Assembly: GCA_032358165.1 (NCBI GenBank)
Contig: JAALGY010000061.1
Location: 1,550,001 to 1,614,000 of the forward strand
DNA length: 64,000 bases
DNA from: Diplosphaera chodatii
Taxonomy: Eukaryota > Chlorophyta > Trebouxiophyceae > Prasiolales > Stichococcaceae
Reading direction: 5' to 3'
The position numbers and the translations under genes were made by a program. Positions 13,701 to 25,295 of the stretch are shown here, piece by piece; within the stretch, counting starts at the first letter, position 1; each line of letters opens with the position of its first letter. Under the pieces are notes generated by a model, which made no database searches, was not told the DNA's origin, and saw only the letters and a list, made by a program, of their open reading frames with translations.

Positions 13701-16700
13701 ACCACACCCCTGACAAAGTGACCCAGCAATCACATCCTGATGTACATCCATTGAGCTGGAGCCCTTCGCACTGGGGCGTGCACCTGGTAGGAGGTGCGGC
13801 GGCCGCCGCGGTGGTCGCGCCGCTTCCAGCAGCAGCAGGCGGCCGCGAGCCAGCCGGGCACGCTGGTGGGCTTGGACAGCGGCCGCGCGTCCGCCGGGTT
13901 GACAAACGCCTCCAGGCGCGGCCCCATGTCCACGTACTTCTTCACCGCGTCCCAGTCCACGCCTGTGGAGATGTGAGCCCCGGCAGGGTCAGGGGCCACT
14001 GATGCAGGGAGGCTGCACCCTGGTGCAGCACTGTGGACCTACCAGTACAGGAGGCAGCCGGTGGCCTGCAGGTGTGCGTTTGCAGCCTTTGCAGCAAGCG
14101 GCCACGAAGCTGCACCACCCTGCCCGTGTGCGGGTGTCTCCCAGCTGATCACGATAGCATGCAATGTATATTCCAGACATCGCCCCAAGGTCACTCTGCG
14201 ACACATCACTGTAGGAATGTCAGTCGCATATAGACTCACCCCGCAGCATCTCATCGTCATCGTCCCGCAGCTCGTCGACGGCCTCGTCGGTGTGCCGCAG
14301 CAGCAGCCGCAGCGCCTTGCGCCGCATCTTCTGGTGCTGCAGCGGCACCGCGTCCAGCCTGCGGCAGCGCAGCGCAGTTGGCTTGCTGGCTTGACTAGCG
14401 GCGTGCGTCACTACCAGACAAGATGCGGCCTGTGGGTGGCTGGCTCGTCAGACGGGTTGTGGAATGCAACGACCCAGGTATAGCTCTGCAAGGCGCTGCA
14501 AGAGGATGCTGCAGGCATCCGAATGCATACCATCTTGCAGCGCATCTCAGCAGCTATACCTGCTCACACAAACTGCATGAAACGCAAGACTCGAGGTGTG
14601 CTGTGCAAGAGGAGGAAGCCGGCGCACTTGGTCATGCGCAGCACCACGGGCAGCATCGGCGCATTGACCAGCAGCGTCAGCAGCACGAAGACCGCCGTGA
14701 AGAGCACCACCTCCGACTGCACTTTCTGCAGGTGGATAGGAGGGCGCCCATTGCATCGTAACGAAAGCAGAAGTCATGACTGGAGGTATCAACAAGCAGG
14801 CAGCATCTCAGTTCTCCTGCAGCACCCCGGCACTTACCAGCGCTGTGCTGTTCACGGCGGCGGGCACTTCCGTGACGACCGCCTGGGCCAGGATCAGCGA
14901 GATGGAGCCGCGCAGCCCGGAGACAGCGCAGAACAGGCAGTCCCGCAGCGTCAGCGGCGCCCGCCCCGCCCAGAACAGCGGCCTGCGCAGCACGGGTTGG
15001 GGCACTGTCACACGCAGGTCCACGAACAAGCGGTCCAGGTATGACAAGGCGGAAGGCAGACGCTCTGCCTTCGGCAATGCGAATCACAGAGCCACGTCTG
15101 CACGGCAATGACTGCGCCACTTGCAAATGCAGCCACCTCAGCATACTGATGACTCATGACTGATGAGCAGCACATTATGCATCGCTGCCAGACCGCCACA
15201 ATCATTAGGCATGCAGCTTCAGCACGGGTTGAGCGCAGTGGCCGGCAGCTGCTGGCTTAGCACCTGCTCCAAGTCTGCATGCCCTATGCCTATAGACGTG
15301 CAATGCAAGACTCGTCAAAACACTCAAAGTGCTCTTTGAGTGTTTTGAGGTTGCGTGCGCTGTGATCAGGCTGCCGCCGGCAGATGAGAAGGCTGCTGCC
15401 AAGAGGCGCGCACCTGAAGGCCACGATGAGGACGAAGCGCAGGACGTTGAGCATCAACCACACCAGCGGCGCGCGCCACAGGCTGCCAAACAGCTCCTGC
15501 TGGTCCACCACGCTCAGGCTGCTGGCGGACCTACGGCACGTAGGATGCATGCAGTGAGCAGATGTCTGCGCAGCAACAAGCATGAGCTGCCACAACTAGA
15601 GTGCACCAGCCCCTGACATCGTGAGCTTGCCGACGGGCAGGCGAGAACAATTTACTGCACATATGCACCCACTGGCTGGCAACGACACGAAGTGGAGGCG
15701 CTGATGTGGCAGGCAAAAAGGGCGACCATGATGCTGATGTGCTGTTGTTCGTGTTACTCACTCATTGGCGCGGGGTATACAGCACTCTGAGGTGACTCAG
15801 CTCAGCACACATGCATCACCTGATGACGAAGTTCATGGAGGAGGCGCCCGCGAAGAAGAACACGATGCCGTTAGCTACAAAAGCGAAGGTGTCCCAGAAG
15901 TCCTCGAATGCGCCGCTCTCCTGCAGCTTGGCGCTGATCTCGAACTTGCTGGTCGCGGAACCGTACAGCCCATACGTGGCCACGGCCACGACGCCTGCAG
16001 TTTGATGCGGCCCAGCATTAAGGGGTCTGCTGCTGACCCTGCGCCCTTGTACTACGCAAGCAACATCTTGAGGGAGGTCTTGTCACCTACTAGACTTACA
16101 GGTGCCACTCTGACGCAATGCAGTATCCTCTCACTCTTCGGTCAGAGATGTATCATTGCCAGCACTGCAGGTGTGCACCTAACTCTCGTTAGAAGCTACT
16201 CTGCACACTGCGGCAGCACCAGCTCCTGCTGCAGGCTGAACAGTTGGGGAGCTCACCTGAGACTTTGGCGGGCGAGTTGGCGGTGTAGAAGCTCAGGTAC
16301 CCGCACGCCAGCGTCAGCGCGATCTGCTGCTCGGCAGTCGCGCCAAAGCGCTGCAGGAAGCGCAGGATGAAGCGCGTGGCGACGCCGAAACCGAATCCGA
16401 TGAGGCTGCCACCTGGAAGCGGGAAGGTGGCAGCATCAGGCCAGATACTGCAGCTGCAAGCGTGCAGGACCACACCACCACAGCCCACGCTCAGCCAGCA
16501 TCCGCTTTCAGGTGTTACTGCAGCCAGGACTCAGGACGGATGTGCAGGTGGCGCTGCTGAGCATGCATGGTGACCGGACGACGCACATGCACTGGACATC
16601 AACTGACACAGGGGGCATCGGCGCCGTGCAGCTCACCGACGGCGAGCCAGATCATCTTCTTGACGATGGTGCCGATGATGGAGCCGGCGCTGCTGGTGGT

Positions 16701-18257
16701 GGGGTGCCCCTCCGCCGCCTCGATGACGAACTCGATGAAGATGGTGAACAGGGTGATGGAGGAGGCGTCGTTCAGCAGGGACTCGCCCTCCAGGATGATG
16801 CGCAGCCGCTCGGGGCCGCCGCCTGCGGGGTCGGCATGCAAAGCGTTGGACACAGCACGCTGCCACCGCGCTCCGAGCTGCTCAGGTGCGCAGCCGCCCT
16901 GCCTGCAGGTCTACACGCCTCATGACACGGTGGTCGGCCCAGCGCAGCACTGGCTGGCAGCGGTAGGGAGGGTGCGCACTCTTCTTGAGCACCGCGACGA
17001 TCGCCACGGCGTCCGTGGAGGCAATGATGCTGCCGAACAGCGCGGCGTCGTACCACTGCCAGCCGCTGGGCTTCAGCCAGAAGATGTACAGCATGACGGG
17101 GATGAGCATGGCGCAGGTGGAGGCCACCACCAGGAAGGCCAGGGTCACCACATTCAGCGCCACCTGCAGGCGCCACAGCACTGGTATATGCAGTGTGTGC
17201 AGGCGCCACGGCACGGGTATATGCAGCATGCGCACCAATCTGTACGCGAGTCTTTCCTACCGGCCTGCCGCACGGCCGACATGCAGCAGCTGGGCTCTCC
17301 ATGCAAGGACACTCGATGTAGTAGTTGCACATGGCCCCCACCTTCTTGAAGATGTACCAGTCAATCTTGAGTGCGGCGTCCAGCAACAGCGGTGGCAGGA
17401 AGATGTAGAAGAACAGCTCATAGGGCTCTATGCCCAGCCACAGAGCGACCCCATTGCCGATCTCCCTCAGGTTGAATGGGTACACGAAACCCATGAGAGC
17501 GCCACCTGGGGAAAGAGAATGGCGAGAGTTGACACGTTGCCGTCGTGACGTGGGTTGGTGCATGGAAGTGCTTACGCATTGTACGATATGCACTGCAATG
17601 TGCGGCGCTGACATCGTGATGCGCCTATGTGTGGGACTGCAACTCTTGGGACATTGCAGGGTGCCAAGTGCCGCTGAGACGCCATCGTCATGTTCGCGGT
17701 GCAGCCCTGCCGCTATGTCAGCAGCATGAACGGACCCTCACCGGCGATGAGGACGATCAGCGAGGAGTAGGGGCCCTGCGACAGGCACGCCACCACCACC
17801 GCCATGCCGGCGAAGAGCAGCGTGTCCCACGGCCGGTGCGGCACCACACACCAGTTGTAGTCATCTGCACCGTACGAGCAGATATCGTGTTGGGTCGCAT
17901 GCCGCATGAGCCCCACCACACATCCCCACACTGCACCATGGACACAAGCGAAGGGGTGCACAGCCGCAAGATGCACGAAGACCACAATTTCCAATTGCCA
18001 CTGGCATTGGCCTCGTGGAAGTGACTGAAGTGACAGCTGCGGAGCACATCAGCTTGCACCAGCTGCGGCGACGGTCACGTGACTATTAAAGGAACCATTG
18101 TGTCAGCGGCACATGGCATACCTGGGTTGTTGATGCGGTGTGCCAGCGTGGGGTGTTCCGCATCGCAGAACGCCACGCCGGTTGCGTTCTCCGTCGACAC
18201 CTCTGTCGCACCGGCCAGCAAACTGCGCCCCAGCGCCCCGAGGTCCATAGCTGGCAT
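1702..18257 (-). CDS. SOS1-like plasma-membrane Na+/H+ exchanger (CPA1 family) with C-terminal CNBD
   Basis: Predicted to exchange Na+ for H+ across a membrane. I join 45 exons, all in phase, into ~2427 residues (Arabidopsis SOS1 is about 1150). Residues 1-494 are the transporter: a first membrane hairpin, LPPLLLDAALKIDW, the TM4 motif ASTDAVA (D192), GESLLND (N220-D221, the electroneutral ND pair) and GLRGSISL. Residues ~595-1565 are low complexity; ~1566-1819 are helical; ~1780-1909 are CNBD-like; the tail ends MADMLKSQSSHH. Exons (high-low): 18257-18122, 17864-17742, 17505-17342, 17163-16980, 16822-16637, 16412-16257, 15994-15820, 15530-15414, 14982-14838, 14725-14628, 14358-14240, 13962-13784, 13586-13477, 13300-13207, 12799-12600, 12457-12295, 12026-11913, 11786-11517, 11336-10761, 10593-10293, 10090-9923, 9665-9510, 9365-9221, 9063-8985, 8814-8651, 8497-8387, 8164-8017, 7754-7641, 7492-7376, 7035-6844, 6635-6499, 6334-6259, 6038-5919, 5703-5584, 5452-5329, 5070-4925, 4679-4578, 4467-4363, 4138-3987, 3832-3730, 3524-3342, 3230-3078, 2844-2700, 2494-2341, 2161-1702. 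Least certain: the 3342 and 14982 junctions. A split into two genes is not excluded. Confidence 0.85.
4925..5703 (-). other. Cyclic-nucleotide-binding-like domain of the SOS1-like protein (exons 34-36)
   Basis: The three exons give the standard order of a CNB beta-barrel: a LLMYRSGRQIHE strand, DEGIFIVCSGLVRVRY, then GTGGMFGLFSALTG followed by ESLAGRAVAIAEG and VVFELPPNGIALVRA. This domain after a long cytosolic linker is what separates SOS1-type exchangers from vacuolar NHX proteins. Whether it binds a nucleotide cannot be told; in plant SOS1 the equivalent domain takes part in autoinhibition. Confidence 0.75.
7908..7952. repeat. 20-bp perfect direct repeat in an intron
   Basis: Two identical 20-bp copies (7908-7927 and 7933-7952) with 5 bp between them lie in the intron between exons 27 and 28 of the SOS1-like gene. 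They look like a slippage or local duplication product. Confidence 0.9.
15315..15348. repeat. Perfect inverted repeat (15-bp stem, 4-nt loop) in an intron
   Basis: Positions 15315-15329 and 15334-15348 are perfect reverse complements separated by TGCT. The element is AT-rich in contrast to its surroundings and lies in intron 8 of the SOS1-like gene, so its transcript would fold into a strong hairpin. Confidence 0.95.
17166..17226. repeat. 28-bp tandem duplication overlapping an intron acceptor
   Basis: 17166-17193 and 17199-17226 match at 26 of 28 positions. On the minus strand the copy at lower coordinates supplies the 3' end of intron 3 of the SOS1-like gene, ending just before exon 4 at 17163. 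The other copy duplicates that polypyrimidine/acceptor region 33 bp upstream, but without a usable AG at the same place. Confidence 0.85.
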
Positions 18258-19036
18258 GCTGTTACCAGACAGCAGTTAGGGACTGATTCTTGCGCAGCAG
18301 ACTTGCGTGTGCCTATCGGCCCTTGAAGGTCCGTGTCGGAACTCTGCAGCGCTGATGAGTGCTGTGCTGTTATTTGAGATGCGAGCGGAAGTGTTGCACT
18401 CGTGTCAGAGGATCGGTCCTAGGGCATCCGCCTCTTCGTGTCTCCAGGGCGACACCCTAGGCACGCAGTGCTACCCCATGGTGGCTCTTGTACAGCTCCA
18501 GCCCTTCATACATGAGGGCATGTTTCAGACAACCTGTGCCACGCCAATCTGCAGAGTCACATGGGTCGGTCTGGGCTGGCATGCGACGTCCTGCAGCTCT
18601 TATGCAACTGCTTCCACCAGCTCAGCAACAGATCAAGGGTAGGTTTACTAGCTGCAGAGGGAAAGTCACACGGTGGCCTTGATTAGCAGGGTTTGCAGCT
18701 CCAGCTGGACAGCGTCTAGGCAGGAGTGACGGGCAAATTCAGCTTTCTCCTGGACACGTCTGGTGCAGTGACTCGTGCGTGACTTTGAGCCAGATATCAG
18801 TTGCAGCCACATGCGTTGCCCCCCGCTGTTGCAGGGTTATCGCAGCGCGTTTGGCCATTGTTTTAAGAATCAGGTCACGGTGTGAAAGCCACGTTGCATG
18901 CCAAAGCGCATAGCTGTCGGAGATACATGCGCAGAACACGGTCATGAGATTGGAAGCATGAGCTGCAGCACCTGCATGGTTTGAACTGCTCGGCAGTGCT
19001 GCTTTGGCGCCTGCTGAGCTGCGACACTGTAACATC
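18258..19036. promoter_or_regulatory. 779-bp divergent intergenic region (SOS1-like / Mo-cofactor sulfurase)
   Basis: The start codons of two oppositely oriented genes flank this stretch, so it must hold both promoters and both 5' UTRs. I see no coding-like frame and no clear TATA box. A shared regulatory region is an inference from the distance alone. Confidence 0.6.
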
Positions 19037-22000
19037 ATGGCGGCGCTGGCGCACCTGCGGGCCGAGGAATTCAAGCGCCTGGGTGAAGAGGTGTATGTGG
19101 ACCACGCCGGCGCCACGCTGCCGTCAGAGAAGCAGCTGGAGCATGTGTTCAAGGTGAGTCAGCGTGTTTCATGTCTCAGACGATGCCCAGTCCAGGCGGT
19201 GCTCCATGATGTGTGCACCCGCCGTGTGCAAAGTTGCGTGAGTGCATGTCATTGGGGACAAAGGGTGGCACCCCTTTCAGTTGCCCTACATCGAGTCTTA
19301 TTGCATGCATGCTGCATGCGCAGGACATGACCAGCCATGCATATGGCAACCCGCACACTGATGCTGGCGGGGGCGGCCCCGCCGGCAGCGACGTCCTCAT
19401 CGAGCGCGCCCGCAACGAGACGCTGGCCATGTGCAACGTGTCGCCGGCGGACTACGATTGCGTCTTCACCTCCGGCGCCACAGGTGCAGACGCTGCCCAG
19501 CTGGTCGGTCCTCCCAATGCATTTTGACACTCAAGTTTGCAGGAGACAGGTCTGGCCAGCTGGCCTGCGGCGCTCATGCCTGTGAGTCAGGGCCCGCGGC
19601 CTGCTGTTGGGGCGCAAAGCCTGGATCACCGCGCCGTGCAGGTGCTCTCAAGCTGGTCGCAGAAGCCTTCCCCTGGTCGCCTGACAGCGTCTTTGCGTAC
19701 ACGCTGGACAACCACAACAGCGTGGTGGGGATGCGCGAGGAGGCGCTGGCGGCCGGCGCCGCAGCCCAGGCCGTCGTGCCCACCTGCGACGCTGAAGGTG
19801 CAAACTTCTGGCAGCTCCAGTACGGCAGTGTTGTCTCTAAGGTCCCCTCATGCATGCAGCAATGGGGTGGCAGCCGCCTGATGCCTTGTGTAGAGCTGGC
19901 GGAAGCTCGTTGGAGCTGGGTTTGTGGGCAGCACCAACAGAAGGGAGCACATGTGCTGCATTCAGGCAAGTGGCACCTCCACCCGAGCGGCGAGCGCATG
20001 CGTCGGCAGCCGTCCGACGCCTCCAGCCAGCTCAGCCGCAGTCGCAGCCGCAGCCGCAGCCGCAGCCGAGCCTCGAACACCAGCAGCATCTCTGCCGCTC
20101 GCAGCACCAGCAGCGGCAAGGCGAGCAGCGGCAGCGACAGCAGCAGCCACGGCAGCAACAGCAGCAGCCACGGCAGCGGCAGCAACGAGAGTGAAGCAAA
20201 CGATCTGCCGGACGGCTTGCCGGACGGCCCCGGAGCCAACTACCCGGCTGTCCCCATCAACAGCTCCCGCCCCCTGCACCTGTTCGCCTTCCCGGCGGAG
20301 AGCAACTTCAGCGGCGCCCGCTACGACCTGGGCCTCGCCACGGCGGTCGCCGGGGGCGCCGGCTGCGCGGCGGCGCTGGAGGCAGAACCGCAAGAGGATG
20401 CCGACGGCGGCCAGTCGTCCCCTGCGCCCCGGCAGCGGCGCAGCAACAGCGGGACGGACTCCACGGGCGGCGAGGCCGGCGGCAGGTGGCTGGTCGTCCT
20501 GGACGCTGCCAAGGCCTGCGGCAGCCACCCGCCTGATCTGGGCGCCCACCCCGTCGACTTTGTGGTGCGCATTCACATGCACCATTCACTGAACTAGCGT
20601 GAGGCACTTCGTGCTGAACAAGTTGATGTGCCTGCTCCCTCGGGCTGCAGCGGTCAGGGGCACTGCTGTGAAGTCTGCCTCTACGCAGCTTGTCAGTTCC
20701 TGATGGCTTGCCTGCACCCGAGGCAGCGCCAGGACTGGCTGTCCCTCTGGTGCCTCCATATAGCCCCGTGTACCGTGCTGTTTTGCCCTGCACATAGGCG
20801 CTGTCATACTACAAGATCTTCGGGTACCCGACCGGCCTGGGCGCGCTGCTGGTGCGGCGCGACGCGGTGCAGGTGCTGCGCAAGCGCTTCTTCGGCGGCG
20901 GCACCGTGGAGGTGTCCGTCTCCAACGCCAACTTCTTCAGGTGCCAGCCGCCTCCGGCTGCTCCCCAAACCGGCTGCGCTTCACGGCTGCACAGTCATGT
21001 GCTGATAGCAGTCGCCAGCGTCTGTCCTGCTACGAGCAGCACGCCTTGTGTACGAGTGTGAAACCCTGTTGTTGTCCGGTGTGCAGGCGGAGGGAGGGCG
21101 CGGCGGGGCTGGAGGACGGCACGGCGCACTTCCTGGGCATCGCGGCGCTGCGCCACGGCTACGCGGTCATCCGCCGCGCCGGCGGCTTCCCCGCCGTGGA
21201 TGCCTGGGCCAACCTGCTTGCCAGGTGCCGCCCATAGGATGCGCCAGTCTGCCATCCAGTCGGTCGTCCACTTGTAAAACTGTCCTGAGCCGCACGGTAC
21301 CTTTATATCCGGCGCGAGTACAAGAGGCATTCCCAAAAGAGGCATGCGTAGTCGGCAAGAAAGCAGTATTGCTCACTCGGGGCTGTCTGGGTGCAGGCAC
21401 ACAGCGCAGCAGCTGCTCAGTCTGCGGCACTTCAACGGGCGGCCTGTGGCAGAGGTGTACACCGGTGCCGGCATTGCTGCCGCTGCGCTGTCCCCGCCTC
21501 CCGCAGGTCCGCCATGCCTGGAAGCCTTACCTGCGAGTGGTCATGGCGACCCCTATGGTGTCAGTGCTGTGTGGGGAGGGTACCGCAGCAGCTGTGATAC
21601 ATGAGGCGGCAGCCACAGCCCTGCCTGCCAGCCTCGCACAGCTCATGAAGCAAGATCTGGTCGCGCCTGCAGATCCTGCCGTGTCGCCTGCCGACCGGTT
21701 CGCGAGCGTTGCGCACGCCCAGACTGGCGGCGGCGGCGGCGGGAGCCGCAGAACCAGCGCCTCCTCCACGGTCGGCACATACAGCCTCGGCAGCACGCTG
21801 GCGACCAGCAGCCTCAGCAGCCTGGCGGCAAGCAGCGCCGGCAACCTCGTTGTTGGTGGCATTAATGGCAGCGGCGGCAGGGCCAGTAACGATGACGGTG
21901 GCAGCGAGCAGGCTGCCGGCTACGGCATCGTGGACCAGGGCCCGACTGTCGCCTTCAACCTCAAGCGTGCCGACGGCTCCTGGGTGGGCTACAGGTGTGT

Positions 22001-24973
22001 TCTCGACAGCAGCAGCAGCCCTGGATTGCAGCGGGCCGTGCCCGAGTGTTGGGCACGCCAACTGGGTCAAAGCCCAACCCCCTTCTGGTCTATGAACCTG
22101 TCTCCTATCGAACTGACATCCTTCAAGTGATACTGGAGCAATCCTGGCCAACACGAGTTGCAGCGCAGCAAACATACCCGATCAGCGCTGATGCTCGCTG
22201 CAGGGAGGTTGAGCGCCTGGCGGGGCTGCGCCGCATCCGGCTGCGCACCGGCGCCTTCTGCAACCCGGGCGCCACCGCGGCGGCGCTGGGGCTGAGCCCC
22301 GAGGACGTGCGCTCGCACTACCAGGACGCTGGGCACGTGTGCTGGGACGCCCGCGACCTCATAGGTGCGCTGTATGCATGTAGAACGCAAACTGGGTACC
22401 TGATCGAGCAGGAGTCACACCGCAAGTGCTGCGTGACATCGCTGTGCTGGCACGACCCTGGAGTGCCACCCGCCAGATGTTGCTGACCCGCAACGGGGTG
22501 CATGAGTTTCCGTTTCCGTCTCCAATTCACAGATGGGCGGCTGACGGGCGCTGTGCGTGTCAGCTACGGGTACATGTCGGATATGAGCGACGCCGAGGCG
22601 GTGCTGTCGCTGGTGCGGGACTTTTTCGTGGAGGGCGGCGCCTTCCCTGTGGCGGACAAGGCAGAGTCGCCGGCGGCACCCACCCTGCAGCAAGGTCCTG
22701 CGGCAGCAGCGGCACCAGCGTCAAAGCGACCGGATGACGGCTCCATAGCAAACGGTCAGTCGCCGCAGCAGCAGCCGCCGCCGCCGCTGCCGCTGCCCAT
22801 GCCGCCAGCGCTGCCACCGCTGCCGCACGCCTCTGCGCAGCAGCCTGTGCCGCCGCCGGTGCTGCCGCCGCAGCCGCCAGGTCAGCCCTATACCTTGTGA
22901 CCTCTGCGCTTTGCCGCTGCTGACACCCACTGATCTGAGACAAGTGACAAGCCTGCTTTACTGATCAGTATTTCATCGTATCACAGGCACCCCGCCTGAG
23001 CTGACGCCCCGGCCAAGCATCATCCGACCAGAGGCCAGCAGCAGCCTTGATCTCTCCTCTCCATGCAGCCCAGCCAGCGGCGTCAGCACCAGCACTGCTG
23101 CTGCCCCTGCAGCGCTGCCACGGCCAGCACCAGCAGACACCGCAGCTTCGCCGGGGCTCGGGGCGCCCAGCAGCGGGCACGGCCGCCTGGCGGGGCTGTG
23201 GGTGTACCCGATCAAGTCCGCAGCCCCCGTTTCGGCGCGGTCCTGGCCGCTGGGGCCCAATGGGCTGGCGCTGGACCGGGAGTGGGCGCTGGTGAACCCC
23301 AACGGCGGGGCCCTGCGCCGGGGGCGCCACCCGCTGCTGGCGACCATCCAGCCCCGCATCGACTTCGAAGCTGGTGGGAGCCCGCTCAAAGCATGCACTC
23401 AAGCGCTGCAGATGCATGCTGGCATGTTTGGTCCGTCCGGTGGCATGATGAGGCCGATGGCGTGACAGGGTGTAGCAGCACTGTGTGCAGTGCCGGTGGG
23501 GCCTGTCACGAGGCGTTGTGGCATGTCTCACTCCGTAGCGCCGATTGCTACAGGGTACATGGAGGTGACATCCCCGCACATGCCGGCGCCCCTCCGCATC
23601 AGCCTGGCAGCGCCAGACGCAGCCGGCGGTGCCCAGCAGCCGGGCATCAGCGTGCGCGTCTGCGGTGACCTGGTGCCAGGCTGTGCGGTGAGCTGCATTG
23701 TGTCTGTCATCATTGAGCACGTTGCCCCCCGCTGCTGATTCGGCAAGCATTGCGCTGCGGATGTGCCGCTCACCCACTACGCCCTGATCGCTTGTGGCTG
23801 CAAAGGTGGGCACAGAATGTGTATGTGCTCGGACGCCGCAGGCTGTGCCGGCCGTGGCTTCCAGCCAGCTGCACGGCGGCCCTGCAGCAAAGGCCGCAGG
23901 GGACACAGCGTCTGGCGCCTCCCCAGCTGGCTCGGCCGCGCCCGGCGCGCCCCCAGACGCGGTGTCCGCCTGGTTCTCTGAAGCGGTCGGCGCCGCCTGC
24001 AGCCTGGTGCGGCAGCGGACGGGGGCGCGCTCGGCGTTCCACACGCGGCGCCGCCACAGCCAGGACGCCTCGGCCGTTGCGCCGCAGGAGACCATCGGTG
24101 CGTTTTGCAATTTTGTGTGGAAAGCGCTGTGGTTCGTTCGCATGCTGTCAGACTCGCAAGCCAGGAACGGTCCATCTGAACCGCCCACTGAACAAGCATC
24201 AATGCACACCAACCCAGAGCGCATGGCCGCGGCTCACCCGCTGTGCCCTGTGACAAATTTCGAGTGTGGCTGGGAGACCGCCCGGATGAGTACTTGGGAC
24301 TCGAATGCCGAACAGACCACGACATGGACTCGGCTCCTGACTTGCGTGCCGGACATGGTTCGCAGGCTTTGCCAACGAGGGCCAGCTGCTGCTGGTGAAC
24401 GCCGCCAGCCTGTCAGAGCTGCAGCGCCGGCTGCCGCCCGCTCAGCAGCAGCAGCAGCAATTCACGCAGCAGACCACCACCGCCGCTGTCGCGTCTGCGG
24501 GTGCAGGCCCCCCCGCAGCGCAGCCAGCAGAGGCGCGGGCCCAGCCCGCCGCAGCCAGCGCGGCCGACGTGGCCCGCTTCCGGCCCAACCTGCTGGTCGA
24601 GGGGCCGCCGGCGTTCGCGGAGGACGCCTGGCAGTCCGTGCGCATCGGGGGGACGCCCTTCAACGTGACAGGCCCCTGCGCGCGGTGCGAGGTGGTGTGC
24701 GGGGACCCGGCCACGGGGGAGCGGTCCGGCCCCGAGCCGCTGCTGACGCTGGCGTCCTTCCGGCGGGAGCGCGCCGCCATCAACTTCGGCGTTCTGCTGG
24801 GCGCCGGTGGCGGCGCCGCGCCCGGCAGTGCAGCCGGCGCGGCCAGTGGGGCAGGGTCGCAGGAGTCTGCAGGCCGCAGCGCCGGCGGCGTGTTAGCGGG
24901 CGGCGGCGGTGGCATTCTCAGCATCGGCATGCCGGTGCATGTGCGGTCCAGGCCCGCCGCGCCGCGCAGCTGA
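19037..24973 (+). CDS. Molybdenum cofactor sulfurase (ABA3/MOCOS type)
   Basis: Moves sulfur from L-cysteine to the molybdenum cofactor, activating aldehyde oxidase and xanthine dehydrogenase. I join 14 exons into ~1226 residues (plant ABA3 is ~820; the excess is low-complexity linkers). The N-terminal NifS-like domain starts with VYVDHAGATLPS and holds the PLP lysine in SYYKIFGYPTGLGAL (K350) and the persulfide cysteine in RTGAFCNPGA (C615). A Ser-Arg dipeptide linker lies near residue 165 and a Pro-rich linker near 730. The C-terminal MOSC part runs from LWVYPIKSAAP (~836) to FGVLLGAG. Exons: 19037-19153, 19324-19483, 19642-19797, 19966-20564, 20798-20940, 21087-21224, 21397-21464, 21589-21994, 22204-22364, 22533-22880, 22987-23373, 23554-23687, 23842-24097, 24366-24973. 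The junction after exon 7 is the least sure; a 52-nt intron (21455-21506) is the alternative. The family call is firm. Confidence 0.9.
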
Positions 24974-25295
24974 TGGCTGGGACGCTGAGCGGCGTTGGAC
25001 ACTGTAGTTAGGCCAGGCCCTGCAGGCCAATAGGCGAAGCAGACAACGGAATACGGAGCGTGTTATTGGGAGGAGGGCTTCGCCTTGATCATTGGCAGAT
25101 TGGCAGAGGCTGTGACGTCACACCCCGGAAGCATGACCGAATTGACATGGGCTCGACTACTCATGCGCCGTGCGCCGAGTCGGCAGCCACTTGTAACCAA
25201 CTGCGCAGCAAACCCGCCCACAACAGCCACAAATTGCATCCAAACCGGTCGCCGCCGGTTGCTGCGCTGCTCGAGTTCTCGATCGCTCCAGCGCC
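24974..25295. other. Short intergenic region between sulfurase and rhodopsin genes
   Basis: 322 bp separate the stop of the sulfurase from the rhodopsin start in the same orientation. The region contains TGTAA at 25192-25196, which would serve the sulfurase and leave about 100 bp for the rhodopsin promoter and 5' UTR. Nothing else is visible. Confidence 0.5.
25192..25196 (+). terminator. Candidate poly(A) signal of the sulfurase gene
   Basis: TGTAA about 220 nt after the sulfurase stop codon, the expected algal signal at a reasonable distance. Confidence 0.4.

Larger units (their letters stand above)
14628..18257 (-). other. Transporter domain (exons 1-10) of the SOS1-like gene
   Basis: These ten exons encode the whole membrane part, with about twelve hydrophobic segments. 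The order of conserved motifs (TM4 ASTDAVA, then KKSGGPERL, then EGESLLNDA, then SGLRGSIS, then a last helix with LLVNAPMLPVVLR) matches the CPA1 Na+/H+ exchanger fold and the SOS1/NHX8 branch. Both acidic ion-site residues are present, so the domain should be active. Confidence 0.9.

Noticed and set aside
15008..15205. Longer exon 9 of the exchanger starting near 15064 (YLDRLFVDLRV)
   Set aside because: No acceptor there gives the phase required by exon 8. The acceptor at 14982/14983 restores phase and matches the length seen in SOS1 between the two helices.
21455..21506. 52-nt intron in the sulfurase gene joining PVAE to VRHAWK
   Set aside because: Much shorter than other introns here, and it would remove VYT, which fits the conserved NG-P-V-x-x-I/V-Y pattern. 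Kept only as an alternative.
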